Positions 15,971 through 24,721 of a stretch of DNA of 64,000 nucleotides are shown in pieces. Within the stretch, counting starts at the first letter, position 1. The number at the start of each line of letters is the position of its first letter. Both the position numbers and the translations under genes were made by a program. The DNA lies in assembly GCA_016789105.1 (NCBI GenBank), contig JAEURN010000007.1, forward strand, positions 62,001-126,000, read 5' to 3'. Origin of the DNA: Armatimonadota bacterium. Its GTDB lineage: Bacteria; Armatimonadota; Fimbriimonadia; Fimbriimonadales; Fimbriimonadaceae. The notes below the pieces were generated by a model. That model worked only from the letters and a program-made list of their open reading frames with translations. It did not search any database and was not told the DNA's origin.

Positions 15971-17239
15971 GTGGACGAGAAGGAATTAACCGCAACCCCC
16001 CGGGCTGACGCCGGGGATTATTTGACCGAAGAGGACATCCAGCAGATGATCCTTTTGGCCAGCCGTTTGCGCGAGCAGGCGGGCGGTGAGCTGGATGATG
16101 ATGCGCTGATCGCGGTGAGCGAGGCAACCGGCGCGCCGCTTGACTACATCCGGTTGGCCGTCCGGAGCACTCCGGTGCAAAATCGGAGACAACGGTTCTT
16201 TGAACGGCTGAAGTCATCATTTTTGGCATTTGACCCTGATATGAGGCGGTTTGCCATGGCGGGGGTTTTGGCCCTGGGGGCAGGGTTTGCGCAATGGCTT
16301 GGCGGTGCCTTCACGGGTGGCGACCAGAGCGGCTTTTTCACCATTGTCTCCTTCATGATGTGGATGGGGGGGCTTTACAACGCCTCGGTTAGCCGCAACG
16401 TCCGAACGGCCATCGCCTCGGGCGCTATCCTCGGGTTGGCCAGCCAATTGGTGGCCTCATTCTTTTCCATGCTCGATGGGATGTTCACTTTGGAAGCCCA
16501 CGGAGGGTCAAACCTGCCGCTCGCCATTTTCCTCACCGTCCTTGGCTCTGTCCTCGGGGGCACAGGTTTTGAGCTGCTTTCCAAGAACAGGAAGAAATTG
16601 GGTCTCGGCGACCCCGCCGCCGAGCGGCACCTCCTGCTCACCCAACTCCTGGAAATCCAGAACAAACTCAAGCAAGATGAGAAGCACGTGACATTCGTGA
16701 GCGTTGATGTTGTCGGTTCGACGAAGATCAAAACGGAAAACGATGAAATCGCCGTCGAATACACGTTCAACGAATACCACCGGTATATCGAGCAAGCCAC
16801 TCTCAAACATGGCGGCAAGATCCACTCGACGGCCGGGGATGGCGTGACCTGTGTTTTTGAAGACCCGGCGGCCGCAGTCGCTGCAGGAAAGTCCATGCAA
16901 GCCGGGCTTTTTGAATTCAACGCCTACAAGAACCAGTTGAAGACGCCGCTCGCCATGCGGGCAGCTGTACACACCGGCAGCGTTTTGGCCCCGGGCCAAC
17001 AGGCCACCGCCGTCAACTTCGCCCATGTCATCGATGTGGCGGCCCACTTGCAAAAGGTCGCCGAGCCGGGGACTTTGGCCGTCAGCCAAGCCACGGCCAT
17101 CTATCTGGGAGGGTTGGATGCGATCGGTGCTGAACGGGTCAGTGCTGAAAAGGTCGAGGCGGCCGTCTGGAGGCCCCGTTTGGCCCTCAATGCCCGGCAG
17201 GTCGCTGCCATGGTGCCGCCGCTCCCCCGGCAAGGTTAG
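15971..17239 (+). CDS. Membrane protein with degenerate class III nucleotide cyclase domain
   Basis: This 422-aa protein starts with GTG. The N-terminal soluble part (about 1-90) has an acidic helix pair. Four probable membrane helices follow (about 94-112, 122-140, 145-168, 182-200), then a class III cyclase homology domain (about 238-375). The two metal-binding Asp are present (VSVDVVGST, Asp246; STAGDGV, Asp290). The transition-state Asn and Arg of the usual VNxAARL are replaced in VIDVAAHLQ (Asp355, His359). Catalysis is therefore doubtful, and it may be a nucleotide sensor or pseudo-enzyme. Its TAG overlaps by 3 nt the stop codon of the opposing lipoprotein gene. Confidence 0.8.
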   Translation: MDEKELTATPRADAGDYLTEEDIQQMILLASRLREQAGGELDDDALIAVSEATGAPLDYIRLAVRSTPVQNRRQRFFERLKSSFLAFDPDMRRFAMAGVLALGAGFAQWLGGAFTGGDQSGFFTIVSFMMWMGGLYNASVSRNVRTAIASGAILGLASQLVASFFSMLDGMFTLEAHGGSNLPLAIFLTVLGSVLGGTGFELLSKNRKKLGLGDPAAERHLLLTQLLEIQNKLKQDEKHVTFVSVDVVGSTKIKTENDEIAVEYTFNEYHRYIEQATLKHGGKIHSTAGDGVTCVFEDPAAAVAAGKSMQAGLFEFNAYKNQLKTPLAMRAAVHTGSVLAPGQQATAVNFAHVIDVAAHLQKVAEPGTLAVSQATAIYLGGLDAIGAERVSAEKVEAAVWRPRLALNARQVAAMVPPLPRQG

Positions 17240-18483
17240 TTTTCGGCAGGGGGTTCTATGGTGAGGTCTGGGGCGAGCCCCCGGCCCTTGGTCTCGCCCC
17301 CATCATCGCGCCCATCAGCGCCGACGCTGTAGATTTGGAACTCCCGCTCCGCCCGGTGGTAGGGGAATGGCCGGCCCGAATAAGGATCCGTCGTCGAACC
17401 TTCGGGCAATCCCACGAATTCCGCCGGGGCTTTGCCGGTCGCCTTGCCTTCGGCCATAGCGAGGCAGGTGAGTGCGAACAACCGGCTCCGGGCGATATGG
17501 AGGTCGCGGGCTTCGACAAAGGCTGTCAGCGGGGTGAAAAGATGCATGGAGAATCGGCGCCATGGCCGCTCGCCGGTCAGGGAGAGGTCGATGGGCTTCC
17601 GCTCCGATGCCGGCACGGCTAGTGCGGCTAGTGCCCAATCCACATAGGCTTTGGCTTCCCCGGCAAAGCCTTTGAAGTAAGCGGGGCGGTCGGATGGTCG
17701 CAAGCCTTCCAAGTGTTCGATGGCGGGGTCGGCCTGGTGGTAAAAGGCCTCCCTGAGCAGCGGATAATCCTTTGACCGGTAGGCGTTTTGCACGAATTGG
17801 ACTCCCAAGAGCATGTTTTTGTATTCGTTTTCAACCGTTTGGTTAGGCGGCGGCGAACCGGCTAGGGAAGCGAGGATGGCATTGCCCATATTCCGGAGCG
17901 TTTGGGCATCCATGCGCTGAAGGAGTTCGGCGGCTTGGGCGCGGGCGTTGGATGCGATCCAATAGCCCACCAAGGCGTCGTCGGCATCGCCCTGGGCTAG
18001 GTGGTCGGCCATGCGTTGGGCCGTGATCAGGGGCTGGGCCGCCCCGTTGGCATTGTCCCCTTCCTTGGCTTGTTTGACCTGAATGCCGAGGGCGCGGCCG
18101 ATTGCCGTGAGGCCGATCCCCGATGGGCGGGGGAGGAACGGGTCTTGCGGCCGGAACTCCGCGTGACACGGCAAGGTACTGGCCCGCATGGCGACCGAAA
18201 CCGAGTTTTGTAGCCGGCGGGCAAATTGCGGTTCTTCGTTTGGTTTGAGGTCACCCTTCTTGTTCATCGGCCCCGCCGCCGCCGAAGCCAGGTTGGCAGC
18301 CAGCATATATCCGTCCCAGGCATTGCCCGAGTTGGCTTGCGGCTTATAAGCTTCGGCCGGCTGGGCAAACGTCTCCCAAGGGGCATCGTCGGCATGGTGG
18401 CATCCCGCGAGGCTCGTGCAAAGGGCAACTGTGACGGCCCATCCTGGGCCAAACCGACCGATTGAAATCCTTTTCATCGCCAT
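17236..18483 (-). CDS. Lipoprotein of unknown function with pseudopilin-like C-terminal motif
   Basis: This 415-aa protein has a lipoprotein signal (lipobox SLAGC, Cys28 from the first ATG; ATG 18477 is an alternative). The body is mostly helical and I do not recognise it. The last 60 residues contain TDPYSGRPFPYHR, then FQIYSVGADGRDDGG. This resembles the C-terminal motif of type II secretion major pseudopilins (DPWGxPY, SLGaDGxxGG), where the motif binds calcium. No prepilin signal is present, so the motif has been transferred to a lipoprotein. The gene is divergent from the nucleotidyltransferase and tail-to-tail with the cyclase. Confidence 0.6.
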   Translation of the reverse strand: MAMKRISIGRFGPGWAVTVALCTSLAGCHHADDAPWETFAQPAEAYKPQANSGNAWDGYMLAANLASAAAGPMNKKGDLKPNEEPQFARRLQNSVSVAMRASTLPCHAEFRPQDPFLPRPSGIGLTAIGRALGIQVKQAKEGDNANGAAQPLITAQRMADHLAQGDADDALVGYWIASNARAQAAELLQRMDAQTLRNMGNAILASLAGSPPPNQTVENEYKNMLLGVQFVQNAYRSKDYPLLREAFYHQADPAIEHLEGLRPSDRPAYFKGFAGEAKAYVDWALAALAVPASERKPIDLSLTGERPWRRFSMHLFTPLTAFVEARDLHIARSRLFALTCLAMAEGKATGKAPAEFVGLPEGSTTDPYSGRPFPYHRAEREFQIYSVGADGRDDGGETKGRGLAPDLTIEPPAEN

Positions 18484-18522
18484 GAGTTTACTGCCGTGCT
18501 AAATTCAAGACGGAAAAGGCAT

Positions 18523-19452
18523 ATGAAGGGAGTGATTTTGGCGGCCGGCAAAGGGACCCGGCTTTACCCGGTGACCAAGGCGATCCCCAAGCCATTGCTG
18601 CCGATTGCAAACAAACCGACCCTCGAATATGCCTTTGATCAACTCAAGGGTTGCGGGATCAGCCAAGTTTGCGTCGTCGTGGGAGAAAACGAAGGCGTGA
18701 TGCGCGAGCACCTCGGCGACGGGTCAGCCTATGGTTTGGATCTTTCGTTCGTCCGCCAAAACGACCCCAAAGGGTTGGCCCATGCCGTCGGGTTTGCCCG
18801 GGATTTCGTTGCTGAGGATGATTTTGTCCTGTACCTGGGAGATGCGATTTACGACCAACCATTGGCCCCGTTTATTGAGCAGTTCAAATCGGCAGGGGCG
18901 GCAAACCTCAACCTGGTCAAGGAAGTCGAAGACCCTCGGCGGTTTGGTGTGGCCAACGTGGAAGGCGGCCGGATCGTCAAACTGGTCGAAAAGCCGGCCG
19001 AACCCGAATCGAACCTCGCCATGGCCGGCATGTACGTATTTGGCCCGCAGATCTGGGATGTGTTGCCAGGGCTGGCCCCCAGCGCCCGGGGCGAATATGA
19101 AATCACCGATGCGATCCAAATCCTTGTCGACCAGGGCCACTTGGTGATCCCAGGGATTTATGGCGGTAACTGGTTCGATACCGGGACATTGGATTCGTTC
19201 TTGGCTACGAGCCGTTTCTTGACTGACGGCGGCCAGCTTGTGGACCCTTCGGCCGATGTCGATGCCGAACTTGCCGGCCATGTCGTCATCGGGGCGGGGG
19301 CAAAGGTTAAAGCGGCACGGGTCGAAGATTCCGTGATCCTCCCGGGAACTTCTATTTCGACACAGGGGGTGATCGCCGGGTCTATCCTTGGCGGCGCAAT
19401 CGTTGCCGAAGGCGACCTTGTGGATGCAATACGATTCGCGGATCTCGACTGA
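18523..19452 (+). CDS. Sugar-1-phosphate nucleotidyltransferase (glucose-1-phosphate thymidylyltransferase type)
   Basis: This 309-aa protein opens with MKGVILAAGKGTRLYPVT, the nucleotide-binding signature, then PKPLLPIANKPTLEYAFDQL. Other family landmarks are YLGDAIYD (Asp for metal), EKPAEPESNLAMAGMYVF and GNWFDTGTLDSFL. The C-terminal 70 residues are a short left-handed beta-helix (VVIGAGAKVKAARVEDSVIL), as in the long RmlA or archaeal-type enzymes. It makes an NDP-sugar for surface polysaccharide, most likely dTDP-glucose. ATG 18523 is chosen because MKGVILAAG is the family start and GGAAAAGG precedes it. No other rml genes are nearby, so nucleotide specificity is not certain. Confidence 0.85.
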   Translation: MKGVILAAGKGTRLYPVTKAIPKPLLPIANKPTLEYAFDQLKGCGISQVCVVVGENEGVMREHLGDGSAYGLDLSFVRQNDPKGLAHAVGFARDFVAEDDFVLYLGDAIYDQPLAPFIEQFKSAGAANLNLVKEVEDPRRFGVANVEGGRIVKLVEKPAEPESNLAMAGMYVFGPQIWDVLPGLAPSARGEYEITDAIQILVDQGHLVIPGIYGGNWFDTGTLDSFLATSRFLTDGGQLVDPSADVDAELAGHVVIGAGAKVKAARVEDSVILPGTSISTQGVIAGSILGGAIVAEGDLVDAIRFADLD

Positions 19453-19453
19453 C

Positions 19454-19476
19454 AATCCCGATTGTTTGGGATTTTT
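19454..19476 (+). terminator. Weak terminator after the nucleotidyltransferase gene
   Basis: AATCCC (19454-19459) pairs with GGGATT (19468-19473), followed by TTT. The stem has only 6 bp. Confidence 0.45.
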
Positions 19477-19536
19477 GTAAATTTTCCCAACAAGCCGAAA
19501 CCGATAAACGCAAGGAAAGGTTTAATCGGTGAGAGC

Positions 19537-21375
19537 ATGGTTTTTCTTAGGCGGCTTGTGATAGGGGTGTGTGCCGCTGTGCTGGTCACCGCACCCTCCA
19601 ACGCCCAAGCCCCCGATCCTGTCAGCATCAGTTATGAACCGGTTTGGCAGGGGCTCGGCGGGGAACTCACAACCGTTCCCATCAGGCTGAGTTTGGAAAA
19701 CACGGGAAAGCCGGAAACGATCGGGATCCGATGGATGGATGGCGACACGGAAACCGCCACGGTCATCGATCTCCCGAGCGGTGCCAAAAAGGAACGTGTC
19801 CTCTACATCACCAAAACAAACGGATACAACCCGTTGCAACTGTTGATCCGCCGGGGGATATTGGAGACCCCGCTTTCCGTTGAACCCACTTCCACCGGCA
19901 ATTTCGAGGCGACCAAAATCGGGATCATTTCGGACTCGCTCGGCGACGCCGCATTGGTCAAACCAGACAAGGAGAAGCAGTTTGAAAACAAGCGGTGGTC
20001 CAACGGCTTTGCCGCCGGGGTTGCCAAACCGGGGATGGCCCCAACCAGGACAAGCGGTTACGACGATCTGGGTTTGTTGATTTTGGGGGAAGGGGCAGAA
20101 AGGCTGACCGATGCCGAAGTCGCCGCCATCCAACTCTCGGTTCTCAGAGGCCTCCACCTCGTGTTCGTCGGTGGGCCGATCCGGCCGGTGCTCAGCGACC
20201 CGCGTTGGCAAGGTTTCTTGCCGGTTTCCCCCGGGGGGTCATCTAAGGATGTCGCCCCTCCAAGCGCCTACGGAGTGCATTCCAACGTCGCCCCCCCGAC
20301 GGGGCCGATGCTCGACCTGAAGCCCAAGCCGGGGGCCGCCACCATCATGGCAGGACAAGTGGCGGTGCAAAGCACGCTGCCCGTTGGCGCGGGGAATGTG
20401 ACTTGGCTCGCCTACGATCTTTTTTCCACCCCATGGCGCACATGGAATGGCCGATTTTCACTGATCTACTCTTTGGCCTGGGAACCGTGCGCCGAAGGTT
20501 GGCAACCATTCCTGCAGACCCTTAATCAGCCGGCGGAAGAGTATTACGGATCCCCTGCCATGTCCGTCTCCACGGCCTCTGGTGGGACCGCCAAAGGGTT
20601 GTTCGGGATCAAAGTCCCCGATGCCGGAAGGATATCGCTCCTGCTGATCGGCTATCTGGTCTTGGTAGTCCCCGTTAATTTTGTGTTGCTGCGCAAGTTG
20701 CGGAAAGGGGAACTGGCGTGGGTCACCGCCCCGGTGATTGCGCTTGGAGCGGCCGGCGTTTTGTTCGGATTCGCCGGGCAGCTCTATTCCAGCGCCGCTT
20801 CGAGGCAAACCACGGGGTTTCTGGTGGGCTCGGATGCCGGCGACGGGGCCCTATTTGTCGGATCCCAGCAGATCTTTTTCCCGGGGAACGGGCGCTACGA
20901 CCTCAAACTTGAGAATGTCCAAAAGGTCGGAACCTCCAGCTACCGGGATTACAATATGTTCGGTCAAGCCCAAACGCAAAACCATTTTGTCGACATGGGC
21001 TCCATCACCGCGCCATCGTTCACCGTGGACAACCTAAGCTTCAGGGAGTTCCATTTTGAACAGGCGACAACTTTGCCAAAAGGGTGGCTGACCGTATCTG
21101 AATCGGGTGGGGAAACCCAAGTGCAGCTAAGGAACCCGATGGCAACCGACCTTCACGACGTCACCGTGGAGATTGGGGGCCTGAAGCAGAGAGTGCCGAA
21201 AATCGGCCCGGGCGAATCGGTCACGGTTCGGTTGAAGGTGCCGGCGGGCGGAAGGCGGGTTGGTTTGGCTTCCGCTCAGGTTGACCCTTCCATGTATGGG
21301 GGCCGTTTCGGCGAAGAAGTCGGCAAGGACACCGTCCGGCTCCTTTACTCATTCACAGCGGGAGACAGCAGATGA
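19537..21375 (+). CDS. Large exported/membrane protein opening the ABC-MoxR-VWA operon
   Basis: This 612-aa protein starts at ATG 19537 (MVFLRRLVIGVCAAVLV), which gives a proper signal peptide; an upstream ATG (19462) would hide it. Residues about 30-370 are a periplasmic beta-rich region with an Ig-like first domain (LENTGKPETIGIRWMDG) and a domain resembling a glutamine-amidotransferase/ThuA-like fold (LGLLILGEGAERLTDAEVAA). Two adjacent membrane helices follow (about 375-400 and 410-430), with a short basic loop between them (LRKLRKGELAW). The C-terminal Ig-like domain is at about 480-610. I do not recognise a named family. It is the first gene of the nine-gene run and overlaps the next by ATGA. 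It may be the periplasmic partner of the ABC transporter. Confidence 0.6.
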   Translation: MVFLRRLVIGVCAAVLVTAPSNAQAPDPVSISYEPVWQGLGGELTTVPIRLSLENTGKPETIGIRWMDGDTETATVIDLPSGAKKERVLYITKTNGYNPLQLLIRRGILETPLSVEPTSTGNFEATKIGIISDSLGDAALVKPDKEKQFENKRWSNGFAAGVAKPGMAPTRTSGYDDLGLLILGEGAERLTDAEVAAIQLSVLRGLHLVFVGGPIRPVLSDPRWQGFLPVSPGGSSKDVAPPSAYGVHSNVAPPTGPMLDLKPKPGAATIMAGQVAVQSTLPVGAGNVTWLAYDLFSTPWRTWNGRFSLIYSLAWEPCAEGWQPFLQTLNQPAEEYYGSPAMSVSTASGGTAKGLFGIKVPDAGRISLLLIGYLVLVVPVNFVLLRKLRKGELAWVTAPVIALGAAGVLFGFAGQLYSSAASRQTTGFLVGSDAGDGALFVGSQQIFFPGNGRYDLKLENVQKVGTSSYRDYNMFGQAQTQNHFVDMGSITAPSFTVDNLSFREFHFEQATTLPKGWLTVSESGGETQVQLRNPMATDLHDVTVEIGGLKQRVPKIGPGESVTVRLKVPAGGRRVGLASAQVDPSMYGGRFGEEVGKDTVRLLYSFTAGDSR

Positions 21376-22217
21376 GGGCCTTGATCGACCGGATCCCGGA
21401 CAAGCCGGTTTACTTCGAGCTCCGCAACCAATTGCGGAGGTTTGTCAGCGGGTCTCTCAAAGGCAACCAAGTGGCCTCGTTGGTTGTCATCCTCATCTTC
21501 TTTTCGATGATTGCCTATTCGTCTTTGAGCGCGGCCAAATACATCCCCCTATCTGTCGTCATGTTCATTTTGCCGGGCTTGGCCTGGCTGACCATCCCGG
21601 GAGCTGTGAGTGGCCTGATTTCGGGCGAGCTGCAAAAGCGTAGCTTGGATCCGCTCCTTGCGTCTCCGCTCCGGCCGCACCAACTGGTGACGGCCAAGGC
21701 CTTGCGGGCTCTGCCGATGGCGGTCGTCATCTATGGTTCCGGGCTTGGACTCATCGTGCTGCTTGCCATTGGCAAACTGTTCCAAGGCGACCAAGTCGGA
21801 AGCGAAGTTTTGCCCGCCCCTATTTCCATCGTGGCGGGAACAATCATTTTCTTGGCCACCGCCTACTCGTCGACCGGCCTCAGCCTGGCCGTCTCCTCCG
21901 TGACGCGGACCACTGTTGCCTCGCTCTTGACGTGTTTTGGCGCGATGCTGTGCCTCTATGCCCTTTTGCCGGCGGTCGTGGTGCCGATCATCGCCGCCAT
22001 CGACAGCCAGGCAGTCCCCTACGTCATGGCCCTGCACCCTTACGGCGCCCTTTCACTTTGCGTGTTCACACTGCCCTATTCGAATGTGAATATGGTGGCC
22101 GCCATGGGCTTGGCGGCATTCGGAACTTGCATCCAATTCGCCATCGGCTGGTTGGGGTTTGCCTTTGCAGCCACCCGGATCGGCCACTACACCAAAAAGG
22201 GGACGGGGGTCTCCTGA
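21372..22217 (+). CDS. ABC-2 type transporter permease
   Basis: This 281-aa protein has six predicted helices. A long cytoplasmic N-terminus (about 1-35) is followed by paired segments (VVILIFFSMIAYSSLSA, SVVMFILPGLAWLTIPG). The characteristic stretch LISGELQKRSLDPLLASPL matches the ABC-2 permease loop (E..rGTl..ll..P). It overlaps the preceding gene by ATGA and is followed by the ATPase after 9 nt. With the second permease it probably forms a heteromeric exporter. Substrate unknown. Confidence 0.85.
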   Translation: MRALIDRIPDKPVYFELRNQLRRFVSGSLKGNQVASLVVILIFFSMIAYSSLSAAKYIPLSVVMFILPGLAWLTIPGAVSGLISGELQKRSLDPLLASPLRPHQLVTAKALRALPMAVVIYGSGLGLIVLLAIGKLFQGDQVGSEVLPAPISIVAGTIIFLATAYSSTGLSLAVSSVTRTTVASLLTCFGAMLCLYALLPAVVVPIIAAIDSQAVPYVMALHPYGALSLCVFTLPYSNVNMVAAMGLAAFGTCIQFAIGWLGFAFAATRIGHYTKKGTGVS

Positions 22218-22226
22218 CTCGAATCC

Positions 22227-23156
22227 ATGCTATCCGTCCAAAACCTCGATAAACGGTACGGCCAGTTCCAAGCCGTCAACAATGTCAGTTTCGAACTCGA
22301 GCCTGGCCAGATCATGGGGTTCATCGGTTCCAACGGCGCGGGCAAAACCACGACGATCAAAATGCTGGCCACGCTTTTGGAGCCAACCTCAGGTTGCGCC
22401 AAGCTGCTGGGCAAAACCTTGGACGGCAACGATATCTCGATCCGCAAAGAGATCGGCTATATGCCCGACTTTTTTGGCCTTTACGAAGACATCAAAGTTT
22501 GGGAATACCTGGACATGTTTGCCAGCCTTTACGGTGTCCCGGCGGGAGACCGCCCCCGCGTCATCGACGAAGTCCTGGAACTTACCGATTTGGGATTCAA
22601 GCGGGACGCCTTTGCCCAATCCCTGAGCCGGGGGATGCAACAACGGCTCTGTTTGGCCCGCTGTTTGGTGCACAACCCGACTTTGTTGCTGTTGGACGAG
22701 CCGGCCAGCGGCCTAGACCCCCGAGCCCGGGCGGAACTCAAAGACCTCATCGGCGAACTCGGAAGGATGGGGAAAATCGTCATCGTCAGCTCCCACATCT
22801 TGCCGGAACTCGCCGATTTTTCGACTGTCGTCGGCATCATCGAACGGGGCGAGATGCTCGCCTTCGGAAAAGTCAAAGACGTCGTCCGTGCCCTCACCCC
22901 GGCCAAGAAAATCCAGGTTCGCTTGCTGGAAAAAGGGGCCGAGGCCAGCATGTGGCTCCACGGCCGGCCGCATATCAGCTCGACCGAATTCGTCAATGAG
23001 AACGAATTCCGGTTCGATTTCACTGGTGAGCCTCAAGAACAGGCCGAACTCCTCCGCGCCCTCATCCAATCCGGGTTCCCGATTGTGGAATTCCTCGACG
23101 AGGAAGCCAACCTCGAGGATCTGTTCATGAAAGTGACGAAAGGAGCGTTAAATTGA
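22227..23156 (+). CDS. ABC transporter ATP-binding protein
   Basis: This 309-aa protein carries Walker A GSNGAGKTTTIK (about 34-45), Q-loop region GYMPDFFGLYEDIKVWEYL, signature LSRGMQQRL, Walker B LLLLDEPASGLDP and switch His in VSSHIL. The C-terminal 80 residues are the regulatory extension typical of ABC-2 ATPases, including those related to GldA. It powers the two adjacent permeases. It ends in a TTGA overlap with the next gene. Confidence 0.93.
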   Translation: MLSVQNLDKRYGQFQAVNNVSFELEPGQIMGFIGSNGAGKTTTIKMLATLLEPTSGCAKLLGKTLDGNDISIRKEIGYMPDFFGLYEDIKVWEYLDMFASLYGVPAGDRPRVIDEVLELTDLGFKRDAFAQSLSRGMQQRLCLARCLVHNPTLLLLDEPASGLDPRARAELKDLIGELGRMGKIVIVSSHILPELADFSTVVGIIERGEMLAFGKVKDVVRALTPAKKIQVRLLEKGAEASMWLHGRPHISSTEFVNENEFRFDFTGEPQEQAELLRALIQSGFPIVEFLDEEANLEDLFMKVTKGALN

Positions 23157-24721
23157 CGGCGGATTGGATCGCCGAGCAAAGGCGGGTCTATTTCGGGAAC
23201 GCCAATTCCGTCAAGGATTACCGGATCCAGTTGAGGAGCACCAAAACGGTTTGGTATTGGTCGCTCTACCTAGGCATTTTGGTTTTGGTCGCACTGGCCA
23301 ACTACGGTTCGATCACCCAACAGACTCAGTTCGGGGGTCCGGCGGCCGTGCAAGCCGCCCTGACGGGCTATTACCAAATGGTCGTCGGGTTCGTCCACGC
23401 GGGGATCCTTATTATCGCGCCGATGATCGCGGCGTCCTCCGTTGTCAGCGAATATGAGTTGCGATCCATTGAATTGGTCCAGTGTTCGCCAACCACCGCC
23501 AAATACCTGTTTGTCGGCAAGTTCATTGCCTGCCTGCGTCAAATCCTGCTTCTGCTCTTCCTCGCTCTGCCGATCGCCGCGGTGGGGGTCACCTTGGGCG
23601 GGGCGACTTGGCGGCAGATCTTGGAGCAGTTCGGTTATATCGCCATGCAGGGATCCATGGCAGCGGCCTTGGCTTTCCCGATCGCCATTGCCACAAAATC
23701 GATTCTGCGGACTGTTGGCGGGGTTGCGGGGTCAATCTTCTTGTTCACGATGGTCGGGATGGCCTTGGGCACTTCCATGGTCGCGACGACAGGGATGTCG
23801 ACGGTGCCTCCGTTCGCAGGGATCATCCCATTTGCCTCGGCCCTTGCGGTGGGGCAGTCGTTTGATTTCTTCGGCGTGGCCATCCCTCATTGGCTGACGG
23901 CCCTCGCCCTCACGGGGCTCATCATCAAGGTGCTGCTCTTGGGGGCAGGGTCGGCTTTGACCCGGGTGGGGTCGGCGGAAACCGTCAGTCTGAGGATCCA
24001 CGGCCTGTTCTTAACTCTCTTGTTTGCCGGCGCGGTGTTTTTGCTCATCAGGTCTTCGGTAGCCATGGCCGCCACGGGTTCCAGTCAACTTGTGGAGACC
24101 ACGTTCATGTGGATGGGGTTCCCGATGTTTGCCGTGTTCGTGGTCGGTTTGGCTGTTGCCGCCCATGGGCGCATGGAAGAGCGCAAGTTCTTTGCCGACC
24201 GAATGTTCGTCCCGGCCGATACGTTCCGCGGCCGTCCCAGCGGTGCCTTGGGTTACATCGGGCTCACGACGGCCATCGTCACTATCCTGCCTGCTATCGC
24301 GGTGACGCTGAACGGTTCCTTTCCGGCCACGGCGATCGCCGCCGCTGCCGCATGGAATTTTGCATTTGCGTTCATGGTCTTTGGCACGGTGTGGTGGGTC
24401 AGCACCTTTTTCGACAGTGCGGTCGGTGCGCGGCGGATGTCTTTTGGTGCAGTCTTTGGCGTGGGGGCCGTTTTGCACTTTTTGGGCGCGGCGATTGACG
24501 CCAGCCTCCAAAACTATCAGATGACCAACATGCTCGGACTCAACATCTTTTTGCCGTTTGGAACCAATGAGGGCATGATTCTGGCAAAGGCGGCGGCTTT
24601 GGGGATCCTGGGGGCCGTTCTGCTCATTGCCGGGGAACGCCGCAGGGCGTCGAACCTCAATATCTTGCGGCACAACGGCTATATCGTGGATAGAGATGAA
24701 CTCACTGCACAGACAACTTGA
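23153..24721 (+). CDS. Second ABC-2 type permease, 12 predicted helices
   Basis: This 522-aa protein begins with TTG (23153) preceded by AAAGGAGCG and overlaps the ATPase stop. It is a polytopic protein with about twelve hydrophobic segments. SVVSEYELRSIELVQCSPTT near residue 100 is the ABC-2 permease loop (SxxxExEx.T.E.L..sP). About half of the protein beyond residue 300 has no obvious counterpart in simple ABC-2 permeases and looks like a fused second membrane domain. Its stop lies 26 nt inside the next gene. Substrate unknown. Confidence 0.85.
   Translation: MTADWIAEQRRVYFGNANSVKDYRIQLRSTKTVWYWSLYLGILVLVALANYGSITQQTQFGGPAAVQAALTGYYQMVVGFVHAGILIIAPMIAASSVVSEYELRSIELVQCSPTTAKYLFVGKFIACLRQILLLLFLALPIAAVGVTLGGATWRQILEQFGYIAMQGSMAAALAFPIAIATKSILRTVGGVAGSIFLFTMVGMALGTSMVATTGMSTVPPFAGIIPFASALAVGQSFDFFGVAIPHWLTALALTGLIIKVLLLGAGSALTRVGSAETVSLRIHGLFLTLLFAGAVFLLIRSSVAMAATGSSQLVETTFMWMGFPMFAVFVVGLAVAAHGRMEERKFFADRMFVPADTFRGRPSGALGYIGLTTAIVTILPAIAVTLNGSFPATAIAAAAAWNFAFAFMVFGTVWWVSTFFDSAVGARRMSFGAVFGVGAVLHFLGAAIDASLQNYQMTNMLGLNIFLPFGTNEGMILAKAAALGILGAVLLIAGERRRASNLNILRHNGYIVDRDELTAQTT

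Noticed and set aside
19462-19536. Alternative earlier start for the first gene of the ABC-MoxR-VWA operon
   Set aside because: It would begin within the terminator hairpin of the preceding gene and bury the signal peptide that ATG 19537 exposes.
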